Part shown: in pieces, positions 25,412-35,226 of the stretch
How the letters are laid out: the number at the start of each line of letters is the position of its first letter
How positions within the stretch are numbered: the first letter of the stretch is position 1
Origin: Candidatus Opimibacter iunctus
Lineage (GTDB): Bacteria; Bacteroidota; Bacteroidia; Chitinophagales; Saprospiraceae
Assembly (NCBI GenBank): GCA_016716665.1
Contig: JADJVH010000016.1
Span: 1-64,000, forward strand
Direction of reading: 5' to 3'
Length of the DNA stretch: 64,000 nt
Program-made: the position numbers and the translations under genes
Notes under the pieces: model-generated
The model's input: only the letters and a program-made list of their open reading frames with translations
What the model was told of the DNA's origin: nothing
Databases searched by the model: none

Positions 25412-28400
25412 ATGCCAACCCTTCTGCAAAGAACCATACTATCTTGTTTGCTTTTATGCACAGGCTTCCTGATCCATGCCCAAAACCTTGTGCCTAATCC
25501 GGGCTTTGAAACGACGATTTCCTGTCCTCCATCTTATACTGCTATTTGTTCTGGATTTGCACCACCCTGGCTATGCGGGAATTCAGCAACATCTGATCTC
25601 TTCAATGAATGTAGTCCTCCATTTGTCGTTGGTGTACCAGACAATGGCTTTGGGTCTCAGGCAGCCTTTGAAGGGGATGGGTATGCCGGAATCATGGCAA
25701 GATTTATTACTGCCAATTACCGCGAATACCTCCAGGTACAATTGCTGTCCCCACTAGTTGCAGGCACATGGTACAATGTCAGCTTCTACGTTAGTCTTGC
25801 AGATGCCGGCTGCGGATCAGATCACATGGGGGCATACTTTTCAGTGGTTGATCCATTCCAAAACATGTGGACCACACTGGATTATGATGCCCAGATCGAA
25901 TACGACAATGGTTACCTATCTGATGCTACAGGCTGGACACTGATCACCGGATGCTTTCAAGCTGAAGGCGGGGAAACCTACATGGTCATTGGAAACTTTC
26001 ATGGGGATGCAGAGACCAGCATTGACCCGAATTGCGGTGCAACGACTTCATATTATTACGTAGATGGTGTTTCTGTGGAGGAAGGCATTGCTCCGGAAGA
26101 AATTCTATTTGATCTCGGGGATCCGGTGTTTGCCTGCTACGAATATGAAATTGATCCTGACTTGCCTGGCTATTATTATCATTGGGAGGATGGCTCACTT
26201 GGCCCTACCCTTACCGTAACTGAAAGCGGTACCTATAGCCTGACCATAACAGATGGCTGCAATGAAGGAATCGACTCTGTCGAAGTGACCATCGCCGGCT
26301 CAAATCCTCCGGTCGATGTAGGACCTGATGAAGCCATCATCTGCAATGGGGATGATTACACCATATCCCTTGACCCGGATATCAGTGAGTATACCTGGAA
26401 TGATGGTACAATAAGTCCCCAATATACCATCACGACCACTGGCACTTACAGTGTAACTCTGGATGATGGATGTGCGGTGAGTTCGGATGAAATCACGGTT
26501 ACAGTACTTGACCCTCCTGCCCCATTAAATCTGGGCGATGATGCTGATCTCTGCCTGGGTGAATCCATTGATTTTGCATTTGACCCTTCACTGGGCGATT
26601 TCCTATGGCAGGATGGCAATACAGGTTCGTCTTACTCTATTGACATCGGCGGCACCTATAGCCTCACGATCAGCAATCCATGTGGCGAAGAAAGTGATGA
26701 AATCATTATCTCTGACCTTGATATACCGGAGTTTAACCTGGGCCCTGATTCTGATATCCTTTGCACAGGAGAAATACTTGACATCGAACTAGACCCGGCA
26801 TTGGGCGATATCCTATGGCAGGATGGAAGTGATGCTGCAAATTATACTATCTCCACTCCGGGAATCTATATCGCGTATATCACCAACATGTGTGGAACCG
26901 GAAGTGATCAGATTGAAGTCTTGTATTTTGACGATCCTGTCTTCAACCTGGGTCCAGATACGCAGCTATGCAACGGAGATACCTTGCTCCTTGAGCCCGG
27001 ATCAATAGATGGGACATACCTCTGGCAGGATAATTCATCAACCCAAACGTTTACAGTTGACCAACAAGGCACCTATTCTCTTTTGGTGTCTAATTTTTGT
27101 GGGGAATTCATTGATAGTATTGTGGTAACCTATGGTGTACCAATCACTCCTCCGGATCTGGGAATGGATTTCAGTTTGTGTCCGGGAGAGACAGCAGTAC
27201 TGAATGTATTTTCAGCCGGCGCAAATTATTTGTGGCAGGACGCAAGCACTGCGGATACGCTGTTAGTCAATGCAGCAGGAACGTATCATGTGCAGGTGTA
27301 TGATGCATGCAGTTCTTTTTCTGATACTGTAATAGTCCTGCTCAACGGCAATCCGCCAATGGTGGATCTGCCAACGCAACAGACACTTTGCCAGGGCCAA
27401 TCTTTGATACTTGATGCTGTGGTGTCGGGTGTCAGCTACCTATGGAATGACAATTCACAAAATCAACAACTCACTGTCAATGCTCCCGGCACCTATAGTG
27501 TCACGGTCTCCAATGCCTGTGGATCAGATAGAGATACCATAACGGTCCTGGATGGCGGTCCGGCTCCTGCTGTGTCTTTAGGTACGGACATCAATATCTG
27601 TCCTGGTGAGTCAGTAACCTTAAGCCCTGTTTTTTCAAATGTTGACTCTTGGCTATGGCAAGATGGATCAGTGTTGCCATCATATACAGTGTCTGCTCCG
27701 GGAGTGATCTCTGTTGAAGTAAGCAATGCTTGTAGTACTACCTTCGACACTTTGAATGTGGGTTTGCTTCCTGCAACACCTCCACTGGATCTCGGTGCAG
27801 ATACCTCCTTGTGTTCGGGACAATCTTTTTCGTTGTCCATCAATACCCCCAATGTAAACATCCTGTGGCCCGATGGTTCGACAGGAACGGCATATACTGT
27901 CACGGGTCCCGGTCAGGTTTATGCTTCAGTCTCCAATAGTTGTGGTCTCTCCGCTGACACCATTGAAGTCTCAGCACTCCCAGACATTCCTGATCTCAAT
28001 CTCGGCGCTGATCAGTCCTTATGCCCAGGTGAGTTAATCACCATATCTCCAGGTGCCCCCAATGTACAGTATAGCTGGCAGGATGGATCGACTGGCAGTT
28101 CATTTCAAACTACACAACAAACCACCGTCATCCTCACCATCACGAATGAATGCGGTACATCAACCGATACACTTGAAATAATTGAGAGCACCCAAGGCCC
28201 GCAAGTCAATCTGGGAGCTGATATCCAGGTATGTGCCGGCGAAGTCGTCACCATTCCTTCAGGTATATCCGGGGTCACCTATGCGTGGCAAGATGGTTCG
28301 ACAAATCCTTCATACACCACTTCACAATCAGGAATCTTCATCCTCGACGTTAGCAATAATTGTGGGAGCGACTCGGATACAATTGTTGTGGACATTTCCG

Positions 28401-29353
28401 GAGTAGCACCGGTTGTTGATCTTGGAATTGATACTACGTTATGTGAAGGCATCACACTTCAATTGTCATCAAATGCAGATGCCATCACGACTATCCAATG
28501 GCAGGACGGCACATCATCTCCCACTTACACCGTGACATCTCCTGGCATGTATAGCCTTGCCGAATCCAATCGTTGCGGTGACGATCAGGATACAATCACC
28601 ATCACCTACCTTGATGCACCTGATCCATTTACGCTCGGGGCTGATACCACCCTGTGTCCCGGCGAATCACTTTTGCTGAATGCTCCATCTGTAGCTTATG
28701 ATATCCTCTGGCAGGATGGCAGTGATGGATCAACCTTCATTGCTGATCAGGCAGGCACTTATTCATTACAATTGAGTAATGATTGTGGTGTCGTGTCTGA
28801 CAACCTGGTGCTTAACTACGACACCCGCATACCTCAATTGAATCCGGATACAACGATACCCTGGTGTACAGGGGATATCTTCTCTCTCGATGCCACACAG
28901 CCTTTTGTTGCAACATACTTGTGGAGCAATGGCGCTGTGACTCCATCCATTACAGTAACTTCTCCGGGCCTATACAGCATCAATGTTTCCACACCTTGCA
29001 CTACGGCTTCTCAAAATTTTGATGTGGTACCAGGAACAGATTGTGAAGTCATAGAAGTACATCAGGAAATATATATCCCAAATGTATTCTCCCCAAATGG
29101 AGATGGGATCAATGACCTATTCAATGTGAGTTTTAGCTCGGATGTGGAGGTGACCAGTATGCAAGGATCCATCTATGACCGGTGGGGAAATCTGGTTTTT
29201 AATTCAACTGTAATCCCATTCCTCTGGGATGGTCAATTTGTGGATGAGTCTGTGATGCCTGGCGTATATGTATACCTCATCATGGTGACTTACACTGTCA
29301 ATAGCAAGGAGCATGAACGGGTCTTTACCGGGGATGTGACGGTATTGCGGTGA
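25412..29353 (+). CDS. Giant T9SS type B (gliding-motility C-terminal) protein with 14 Ig-like repeats, copy B
   Basis: The ATG at 25412 gives the signal peptide MPTLLQRTILSCLLLCTGFL ending in IHAQ; an upstream TTG at 25367 would add 15 polar residues and is unlikely. The protein has 1313 residues. The N-terminal domain is NLVPNPGFETTISCPPSYT...APPWLCG, then come 14 two-Cys repeats of about 70 residues. The C-terminus is CHU_C (IPNVFSPNGDGINDLFNVSF, YDRWGNLVF, GVYVYLIMVTY). Gene order and sequence show it arose by tandem duplication with copy A at 21252. Repeats 7-14 and the sorting domain are almost identical between the copies, while the N-terminal domain and repeats 1-6 have diverged. The variable front half probably carries the binding specificity. 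Confidence 0.9.
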   Translation: MPTLLQRTILSCLLLCTGFLIHAQNLVPNPGFETTISCPPSYTAICSGFAPPWLCGNSATSDLFNECSPPFVVGVPDNGFGSQAAFEGDGYAGIMARFITANYREYLQVQLLSPLVAGTWYNVSFYVSLADAGCGSDHMGAYFSVVDPFQNMWTTLDYDAQIEYDNGYLSDATGWTLITGCFQAEGGETYMVIGNFHGDAETSIDPNCGATTSYYYVDGVSVEEGIAPEEILFDLGDPVFACYEYEIDPDLPGYYYHWEDGSLGPTLTVTESGTYSLTITDGCNEGIDSVEVTIAGSNPPVDVGPDEAIICNGDDYTISLDPDISEYTWNDGTISPQYTITTTGTYSVTLDDGCAVSSDEITVTVLDPPAPLNLGDDADLCLGESIDFAFDPSLGDFLWQDGNTGSSYSIDIGGTYSLTISNPCGEESDEIIISDLDIPEFNLGPDSDILCTGEILDIELDPALGDILWQDGSDAANYTISTPGIYIAYITNMCGTGSDQIEVLYFDDPVFNLGPDTQLCNGDTLLLEPGSIDGTYLWQDNSSTQTFTVDQQGTYSLLVSNFCGEFIDSIVVTYGVPITPPDLGMDFSLCPGETAVLNVFSAGANYLWQDASTADTLLVNAAGTYHVQVYDACSSFSDTVIVLLNGNPPMVDLPTQQTLCQGQSLILDAVVSGVSYLWNDNSQNQQLTVNAPGTYSVTVSNACGSDRDTITVLDGGPAPAVSLGTDINICPGESVTLSPVFSNVDSWLWQDGSVLPSYTVSAPGVISVEVSNACSTTFDTLNVGLLPATPPLDLGADTSLCSGQSFSLSINTPNVNILWPDGSTGTAYTVTGPGQVYASVSNSCGLSADTIEVSALPDIPDLNLGADQSLCPGELITISPGAPNVQYSWQDGSTGSSFQTTQQTTVILTITNECGTSTDTLEIIESTQGPQVNLGADIQVCAGEVVTIPSGISGVTYAWQDGSTNPSYTTSQSGIFILDVSNNCGSDSDTIVVDISGVAPVVDLGIDTTLCEGITLQLSSNADAITTIQWQDGTSSPTYTVTSPGMYSLAESNRCGDDQDTITITYLDAPDPFTLGADTTLCPGESLLLNAPSVAYDILWQDGSDGSTFIADQAGTYSLQLSNDCGVVSDNLVLNYDTRIPQLNPDTTIPWCTGDIFSLDATQPFVATYLWSNGAVTPSITVTSPGLYSINVSTPCTTASQNFDVVPGTDCEVIEVHQEIYIPNVFSPNGDGINDLFNVSFSSDVEVTSMQGSIYDRWGNLVFNSTVIPFLWDGQFVDESVMPGVYVYLIMVTYTVNSKEHERVFTGDVTVLR
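27362..29353 (+). repeat. Long direct repeat, copy B (repeats 7-14 and sorting domain)
   Basis: This is the partner of 23211-25202. Differences are mostly synonymous or conservative (for example VSGVNYLWND versus VSGVSYLWND). The absence of indels across eight repeats suggests recent gene conversion or selection against length change. Confidence 0.85.
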
Positions 29354-29360
29354 CCTGCCA

Positions 29361-29465
29361 CCCCCCCGACCCCCTAAAAGGGGGACTAGTTAGCTTCATT
29401 TCAATTCATAATGTTCTGTTCTACCGCATTTTCAATTACTCCCCTTTAAGGGGGGCAGGGAGTCA
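29361..29465. repeat. C-run/G-run inverted-repeat element
   Basis: The element opens with CCCCCTAAAAGGGGG-type hairpin sequence and closes with ACTCCCCTTTAAGGGGGG and CAGGGAGT in inverted sense, enclosing about 45 bp of A/T-rich DNA. A sibling occupies about 16765-16850 and a half copy 7358-7384. Size and ends resemble a small non-autonomous mobile repeat, but no target duplication is clear. Confidence 0.5.
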
Positions 29466-29487
29466 GAAGGATCACAATATTTTTCAA

Positions 29488-29495
29488 TATATTTG
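29488..29495 (+). promoter_or_regulatory. Bacteroidota -7 element upstream of the TPR lipoprotein gene
   Basis: TATATTTG matches TAnnTTTG exactly and ends 22 bases before the ATG at 29518. The -33 region lacks a clear TTTG. Placement between a repeat element and the gene supports it as the start of a new transcript. Confidence 0.45.
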
Positions 29496-29517
29496 AGATC
29501 AACGAAATCACTATACC

Positions 29518-31062
29518 ATGCCTACCTTCTCTCCTCTCCGGATGACAATCCTATGTGCGATACTGATGATCATCAGTTGTAAGAAAAGTGATGCTCCAGT
29601 CACAGACCACCTGGGGCAGATCAAATTTGATGTCACCGGCAAAGAAGAAGCAAAGCCTGCCTTTATCAAAGGCATGTTGTTGCTCCACAGCTTTGAATAT
29701 GCGGATGCCGCGGAGGCATTCCAGGAGGCCAAAGGTATTGACACGAATTTTGTGATGGCATACTGGGGGGAAGCGATGACTAAAAATCATCCGCTGTGGC
29801 AGGAACAGGAATATGACAAAGGCAATGAGATCCTCAATGCACTTGCTCCCACTCCGGAAGAAAGAATAGCGAAAGCTCAGACAGATCTGGAAAAAGATTT
29901 TATCAAAGGCGTCAATATCCTCTATGGCCCGGGCAATAAAGCGACACGGGACAGCACGTATGCTGTGTACATGGGGACCCTATATGAGAAGTATCCGGGA
30001 AATGATGAAGTAGCTTCCTTCTATAGCCTGGCACTCAATGGATGGGGCACTACAGATACAGATAAGAAAATCATGGAGAAAGCCGCGCTGATCGCCAACG
30101 AAGTGCTGGCCAGAAATCCGGAACATCCAGGCGCACTCCATTATGTCATACATGCCTATGATGACCCAGCGTATGCCGATCTGGCACTGGCCACGGCAAA
30201 CAAATATGCGCTCGTTGCACCCGATGCAGGCCATGCACTCCACATGCCGACACATACCTATCTGGCGCTTGGCCTCTGGGACAAGGTAGTCTCCAGCAAT
30301 ATTGTATCATGGAATGCCGAGCAGGCCCGAAAGGAAAGAAAACAACTGGACAACAACGCACTTGCTTACCATGCCTATCACTGGCTTGAATATGGCGAAC
30401 TCCAGCTGGGCGAAAAAGACAAAGCCAGGGCGATGGTGGATAGTATGCAAAAATATTGCACCACCCTACCCAGCCCACGCGCCAGGGCACACATGATTCT
30501 GCTCAAATCCACCTACCTCGTCGAAACAAATGATTATACAAGTGAAATAACGGGCATCAGCGTAGATCAACGTGACCTCAATATCACCAACAGGGCAAAG
30601 GAATATTTCGTGCGCGGCATGACTGCATATTATGCTAAAAATGCAGCAGCCATGGACTCAGCGATCATACAACTGGCCGATGAGCGTGTGATCGAGGATC
30701 TCAAGTCCTCAGGCACCGGTATCCGGATGTGCGGCAATATCAACAGGTCCCTGGCCACCAGAACTGATCTCCTCGAAGCGGAGACCATGGAAATGGAGCT
30801 CAGGGCCATGCGCGCCTGGCTGAATAAAGACGCAGCCACAACAGAAAAATTCCTAAAGAGGGCCACTGAACTTCATACCGAGGCCGGCTACTCCTATGGT
30901 CCTCCAAGTATTGTCAAGCCATCATATGAAATGTATGGCGAATGGCTTCTGGAAAATGGCAGGGCCAAAGAAGCACTGGCTCAGTTTGAAAAGTCACTCG
31001 AACTGGCTCCGAATAAACGACTGTCCGTCCAAGGCAAAGAGGCTGCGATGAAAATGTTGTAA
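29518..31062 (+). CDS. Tetratricopeptide-repeat lipoprotein
   Basis: The 514-residue protein begins MPTFSPLRMTILCAILMIIS followed by Cys in MIISCKKSD, a lipobox, so it is probably membrane-anchored by lipid. Helical TPR-like pairs run through the protein: KGMLLLHSFEYADAAEAFQE at the beginning, AALIANEVLARNPEHPGALH in the middle and EALAQFEKSLELAPNKR near the end. HAYDDPAYADLALATANKYA and ALHMPTHTYLALGLWDKV are motifs of a known group of TPR proteins with unassigned function in Bacteroidota and Proteobacteria. The His-rich HYVIHAYDDP and AGHALHMPTHTY segments could bind metal; this is speculation. It is preceded by its own -7 element and followed by dispersed repeats, so probably monocistronic. 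Confidence 0.8.
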   Translation: MPTFSPLRMTILCAILMIISCKKSDAPVTDHLGQIKFDVTGKEEAKPAFIKGMLLLHSFEYADAAEAFQEAKGIDTNFVMAYWGEAMTKNHPLWQEQEYDKGNEILNALAPTPEERIAKAQTDLEKDFIKGVNILYGPGNKATRDSTYAVYMGTLYEKYPGNDEVASFYSLALNGWGTTDTDKKIMEKAALIANEVLARNPEHPGALHYVIHAYDDPAYADLALATANKYALVAPDAGHALHMPTHTYLALGLWDKVVSSNIVSWNAEQARKERKQLDNNALAYHAYHWLEYGELQLGEKDKARAMVDSMQKYCTTLPSPRARAHMILLKSTYLVETNDYTSEITGISVDQRDLNITNRAKEYFVRGMTAYYAKNAAAMDSAIIQLADERVIEDLKSSGTGIRMCGNINRSLATRTDLLEAETMEMELRAMRAWLNKDAATTEKFLKRATELHTEAGYSYGPPSIVKPSYEMYGEWLLENGRAKEALAQFEKSLELAPNKRLSVQGKEAAMKML

Positions 31063-31189
31063 GACGGTAAGAAAGTAAGACAGTAAGAGGTGTGGGAGTG
31101 AGTGTGGGAATGATAAGTTTTACTCACAACTCATGCTTCGACTACGCTCAGCACAAGCAATATTCACAATTCAGAAAACATAGAAATGC
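31061..31189. repeat. Intergenic repeats at a convergent gene junction
   Basis: The gap carries AAGACGGTAAGAAAGTAAGA and AGTAAGAGGTGTGGG (31061-31108) of the dispersed GTAAGACAGT family, then one CTTCGACTACGCTCAGC element (31136-31152). The latter type recurs at 45441, 55146 and 55238. Confidence 0.55.
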
Positions 31190-32167
31190 TCAATTTGGGA
31201 TAAGGCTCTTATCTTTCTTTGACAAATCGAACTCCCGCATGACGCTGATGGAAAGGGCATATTTGGTGCCGAGTTGGGCAAGATTATAATTGCGGATGAT
31301 TGGCATTTCTGCCAATATGGATAAATTCCATTTTTGCGCAATCTTCAGGTTGACTTGTGGGGCGGCATATACCACATTGCCGCCTGTACTGGCCATCAAA
31401 ATGTCCTCCCGATGGTCCTGGCTTCGCCATTCGTAACGGAACTGAAGGATCCCTGTCCAATGTACATTGATATTGCGGCTGATAAACATTGACAGATAAT
31501 TGGCTTTTCCAAACTGATATCCTATATCATTGACGGCATTGGTTTCGAAACGCTCCAGCATAAACAAGCGCCAGCCTTTTGGGAGAAAACCCTTATATAA
31601 AAAAACCTGCCCAACAAATCCTGTCGCGCCGGTCGAAGGCTGAACATCAACACTCAGAGGGTATCCTGCCTCTGCATATTTAAGTTCCCTTGTAAAAGGA
31701 AACCGGACACCTGCACCTGCGGTAACTTCCCATTCTCTCACTTTGTCTTTCCAGATGGCATATTTAAGGGAAGTGACGGCATTGGAAAGACCCCATGCAT
31801 TTTCTTTCGGAAATATATCGGATGTCCTCGTTTTGTTCAGATAGATACCCAATTCGGCTTCAACAGTCAGGCGTGGCACAATACCATACGCCCCCACAAA
31901 ACCGAGATAATTGAAATTAGCTTTTGTGCCTTGCAATTCCGATTTCTCGCTGCCCGTATAGTAGGTATCTGAAAAGCTGTGCCGGAAAAAACTCGATGCC
32001 CGTAATGTGCCTTTGGGGACTGTCCCAACATTCGATGTACCTCCTACAGGATTCCCAGCAGAGCAGCACTGGGAGGATACTTCATGTGCCAAAAGCAGAC
32101 CCATGACGCACAGGATGATTTTTTGTACCACGTTCAAATTAACTATTTGGTTTATCGTCTGTATCAT
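31190..32167 (-). CDS. Outer-membrane beta-barrel (transporter-like) protein
   Basis: The start at 32167 (MIQTINQIVNLNVVQKIILC) gives a signal segment ending near HEVSSQ and leaves a 25-bp gap to the upstream gene; longer in-frame starts would overlap it. The mature protein of about 290 residues begins CCSAGNPVGGTSNVG and then alternates strand-like segments such as KGTLRASSFFRHSFSDTYY, RLTVEAELGIYL and EWEVTAGAGVRFPF, ending in YALSISVMREFDL. This is the pattern of Bacteroidota outer-membrane barrels. The Cys-Cys start and the thioredoxin-like neighbour directly upstream suggest a redox-linked pair, possibly handling a metal or thiol. Substrate unknown. Confidence 0.75.
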   Translation of the reverse strand: MIQTINQIVNLNVVQKIILCVMGLLLAHEVSSQCCSAGNPVGGTSNVGTVPKGTLRASSFFRHSFSDTYYTGSEKSELQGTKANFNYLGFVGAYGIVPRLTVEAELGIYLNKTRTSDIFPKENAWGLSNAVTSLKYAIWKDKVREWEVTAGAGVRFPFTRELKYAEAGYPLSVDVQPSTGATGFVGQVFLYKGFLPKGWRLFMLERFETNAVNDIGYQFGKANYLSMFISRNINVHWTGILQFRYEWRSQDHREDILMASTGGNVVYAAPQVNLKIAQKWNLSILAEMPIIRNYNLAQLGTKYALSISVMREFDLSKKDKSLIPN

Positions 32168-32192
32168 ACACCATTGGAAAACCATGGGAACT

Positions 32193-32978
32193 TTATTCCT
32201 TAACCACTTTACTGATTGCCACCAGACGCTTCCCATCATACCCGGCTACCAACAAAAATCCTGACGGAAGGTCCGCAGCTGAAATAGGTACAGATCCGGT
32301 TTGACTATACGATGCCAATTCCAGGCGGTATAGTTCCCTTCCGGATAAATCTGTAATCACCAGATGGGTATACTTATGACCGCTTACATTGACGGTAAAG
32401 CCCAAATCAAATGGGTTTGGAAACACACTCAACTGTGTCATTTCAGAAGCCGGTTCCGGAATAGCACTCAAGGTGCTTTCTGCAAGGGCCTCGTCTATCG
32501 CCTCGCTGATCAATGGGTCCTCGGAAGAATCATACCCAAAATGGTTATAATACACTTTGTGGTCCTGACCTCCACCCAGTACAACTATGGTAGGCATGCC
32601 AATACCCCCATAGTAGATCGTTTCATCGCCGCCTTTTTCAAAAACAGGGTGTGTGAAATGGAACCCCAATCTCCACGCAACCATCTGTTCACATGTCGTA
32701 AAATCGTTAAACCCCACACTGTACAGCTTTACTTTGCCCGGATGTGAAGCGGCATATGAATTATAGATGCCTCTCAGGCTATTGGTAGCGGTGATACAAG
32801 GAGCGCAATTCATCATCACGTAGTCAATCATGATGACATATCCGCTATCCAGTTCGGCAAAAAGATGGTGCTGGTTGGAGGTGCTGCATTCGATCCGGGT
32901 CCAGTCCATCGCGGTGGTTTGTGCGGAAAGGGAGTTGAAGCCGGAGAGCGCCAGGAATACAAATAATAGCTTCTTCAT
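32193..32978 (-). CDS. Secreted thioredoxin-like protein with T9SS type A sorting domain
   Basis: The 261-residue protein has the signal peptide MKKLLFVFLALSGFNSLSAQ. A thioredoxin-like domain (about 40-175) carries the redox motif C58-A-P-C61 in VMMNCAPCITATNSL and the cis-Pro-type GIGMPTIVVLGGG. The C-terminal 80 residues are a type A T9SS sorting domain: LSVFPNPFDLGFTVNVSG, then LVITDLSGRELYRLEL and LPSGFLLVAG. The protein is therefore exported across the outer membrane rather than kept in the periplasm, which is unusual for thioredoxin-fold proteins. The barrel protein at 31190-32167 follows 25 bp downstream, so the two are probably co-transcribed. Confidence 0.85.
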   Translation of the reverse strand: MKKLLFVFLALSGFNSLSAQTTAMDWTRIECSTSNQHHLFAELDSGYVIMIDYVMMNCAPCITATNSLRGIYNSYAASHPGKVKLYSVGFNDFTTCEQMVAWRLGFHFTHPVFEKGGDETIYYGGIGMPTIVVLGGGQDHKVYYNHFGYDSSEDPLISEAIDEALAESTLSAIPEPASEMTQLSVFPNPFDLGFTVNVSGHKYTHLVITDLSGRELYRLELASYSQTGSVPISAADLPSGFLLVAGYDGKRLVAISKVVKE

Positions 32979-33181
32979 AGCTGATGTGATTTGACACCGT
33001 TAGGTATATACAAATATAACTAATAAAAGACATTTATATCCTTATATATTTTTTTGTTAAAAAAAAGATATCCCCTGGAACGTGTGAGACAGTAAGACAG
33101 TAAAACAGTGAGACAGTGAGAGGTGTGCGTGTGAGTCAGGCGAGAAGAGACACCAGTGAAAGGAAGATCAGATGCAGAAAA
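32979..33181. repeat. Intergenic region with GTGAGACAGTAAGACAG repeats
   Basis: The gap contains an A/T-rich stretch (about 33005-33070) near the start of the thioredoxin-like gene and then purine-rich GTGAGACAGTAAGACAG and CAGTGAGACAGTGAGAGG units (33085-33122) of the dispersed family. No further gene is visible. Confidence 0.5.
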
Positions 33182-35188
33182 CTATTGAAAATCGACCAGG
33201 ATCGTCTCACCTTCCCTGATAATCTGATCCAACCAGGTTTTCCCTGACTCAGTTACGGTGACATGAACCTTATCCCCTGACCGCTCAACGACAATATCAA
33301 AATCATTACCGAAAGCACGGATATGTCGAAGACTCATGGATGGCCATGACAAAGGAAGCTGTGGCGTAAAGCTAAAACTGTGCAAACCGGTCGGCCTGAT
33401 GCCAAACAACCCTTCAGTGAAGACCCTGCAATACAATCCACTTTCTGCTGAAAGATGCCGTTGGCTTCCTTCGGGATAGGCTTCGACCGGATAAGGTACA
33501 TGATCACCCAACAACCTGCGACTGGAATATGCATGAAGGAATTTCATAGCCCTCTCCGTATCACCTGCAGCTAATACACCACGTAACGCATACAAGGTCG
33601 ACCTGTCCCAAAAGGTGGCATCCCCGGATACACTCGCCAGCCCATCATCTGTCCATAATGCAGGGGAAAACAAAGCAGCTATCGTGCCTGCCTTGCGCTC
33701 ATGGATACCCATCGTCAGGGGAATACAAATCCAGGCACGGAGTACATCATTCTCTTTGTAATACCTGTAGGTATCAAACCCATCAATCGATGCGCCGAAA
33801 TACTGTTCAATACTTCTCTTTAAAGCAGAGGCCTGTTCCGCATACTGCTTTAGTTGCTTTTTATCTTTCCCCAATGCATCCCCCAGATAAATTGCCGAAT
33901 TCAAAGCGTCATAATACAAGGATGAGGTGCAGAGATTTGCCGAACCTGCCGGAAAACGCCCTTCCAGCTCGTCGGTATCTGAAGTCACTACGCCTTCCGC
34001 ATTTAACTTACGGTGACAGTATTCAAGGCACCAATGAACCAATGGCCACAATTGTTCTGCTTCCTGACGATCCCCTCTCGTGAGGGCATATCTTGCTGCT
34101 CCGTATGCGATCATGGCTGCATCACCGCGATCTCCTGCTCCGTTCCATATATCAGTTCCTTCGGCGATAATAGAACTGGGGATCGGCCTGTACTCATCAT
34201 TCATAAACCTTGCAAAATGCAGGTAGGCATTGAGCGAAGCTTTATTTCCGTAATCATATCCCAGGAATGGAAAGAATGGTCCGACATATTCGGCCTGGTC
34301 ATTTGCCCAGATCGCTGCGTAATATGCTTCGCCGCCCGGGCCATGCATAGGGCCACCTTTTGTTTCAAATATGCTCTCTGCCGCCCTGACCTTGGCAAAT
34401 GCAAATGCGGTATTCAATACTGAATCCGGGGTCTCGAGAATTAGTTTCTGTCTGAGTTCGCCAACAAACATTTGTCGCTGCAATAATTCCTCAGTCGCAT
34501 TGACAAGCGGACTGGCTTCGTCTGCCTTTTGACCGGAATAGACCGTGGAAAAAGTAATCGGTTTGCCTCGCTGCAATGTAAAACTACCGTGACCATGTAC
34601 ATCAACCTGGAGAGCATAAGCACCTTCTGTGCCTTTTAATGAATCCGTTGTGTAGATCAACTGCGATTCCGGTATTTCCACCACATATGGTTTGGTCGAA
34701 GTAGTCGAAAGGGTATATGATTCACAATAGACTGGTAGTGTGGTAGAGGGAAAAAACTGCCTGTGCAGCAGGATATCTCCTCCTGCAATACTGAAGATAT
34801 GGACCGTGCCATCCAACCTGATCTCAGTTACTTTTTCGGCCGGCATGGGTTTTCCATTAATCAATACCAGTCCAAAGCCATCCTGATCAAATCGCCGTGT
34901 CAGACTGGCATGCGTATTATTTGGAATCGTCCTCAGCATCGGCCACACCAGACTGCGGGTGGCATGAAACGAACTGTCTCTGGCCACGCCATACCTCAAT
35001 ACACAAGAAATCCGCTTGCCACTCATCTCGATGTGGTCGCTGTGAGGCAGGTCATTTCCTATCTCCCACCTTAAAGTGTCATCCATACCTATTCTCCAGC
35101 GCTTATACTCCTGCCCGGACAGGGGGAATGAGCCAAGTATAAAGAGAAAGCACAGGCAATGGTTGCGATGGATAAAACTGGTCTTCAT
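33182..35188 (-). CDS. Secreted six-hairpin-glycosidase-like protein
   Basis: The start at 35188 gives MKTSFIHRNHCLCFLFILGS and a signal end near PLSGQ; upstream in-frame codons are repeat-derived. The mature protein has about 645 residues. An N-terminal beta-domain (KRISCVLRYG, FGLVLINGKPM, THE VHIFSIAGGDILL region) is followed by an (alpha/alpha)6-like catalytic half with AYYAAIWANDQAEYVGPFFP, GTDIWNGAGDRGDAAMIAYG, TDELEGRFPAGSANLCTSSL and SAESGLYCRVFTEGLFGI. Acidic residues in WANDQ and SDTDELEG are candidate catalytic or substrate residues. The plan resembles GH63/GH78/GH95-type enzymes, but I cannot place the family. The probable role is glycan or glycoside breakdown outside the inner membrane. 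Neighbours give no pathway. Confidence 0.7.
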   Translation of the reverse strand: MKTSFIHRNHCLCFLFILGSFPLSGQEYKRWRIGMDDTLRWEIGNDLPHSDHIEMSGKRISCVLRYGVARDSSFHATRSLVWPMLRTIPNNTHASLTRRFDQDGFGLVLINGKPMPAEKVTEIRLDGTVHIFSIAGGDILLHRQFFPSTTLPVYCESYTLSTTSTKPYVVEIPESQLIYTTDSLKGTEGAYALQVDVHGHGSFTLQRGKPITFSTVYSGQKADEASPLVNATEELLQRQMFVGELRQKLILETPDSVLNTAFAFAKVRAAESIFETKGGPMHGPGGEAYYAAIWANDQAEYVGPFFPFLGYDYGNKASLNAYLHFARFMNDEYRPIPSSIIAEGTDIWNGAGDRGDAAMIAYGAARYALTRGDRQEAEQLWPLVHWCLEYCHRKLNAEGVVTSDTDELEGRFPAGSANLCTSSLYYDALNSAIYLGDALGKDKKQLKQYAEQASALKRSIEQYFGASIDGFDTYRYYKENDVLRAWICIPLTMGIHERKAGTIAALFSPALWTDDGLASVSGDATFWDRSTLYALRGVLAAGDTERAMKFLHAYSSRRLLGDHVPYPVEAYPEGSQRHLSAESGLYCRVFTEGLFGIRPTGLHSFSFTPQLPLSWPSMSLRHIRAFGNDFDIVVERSGDKVHVTVTESGKTWLDQIIREGETILVDFQ

Positions 35189-35226
35189 ATGAGGGATAAA
35201 TATAGCACACCATAACCTAACACGAG

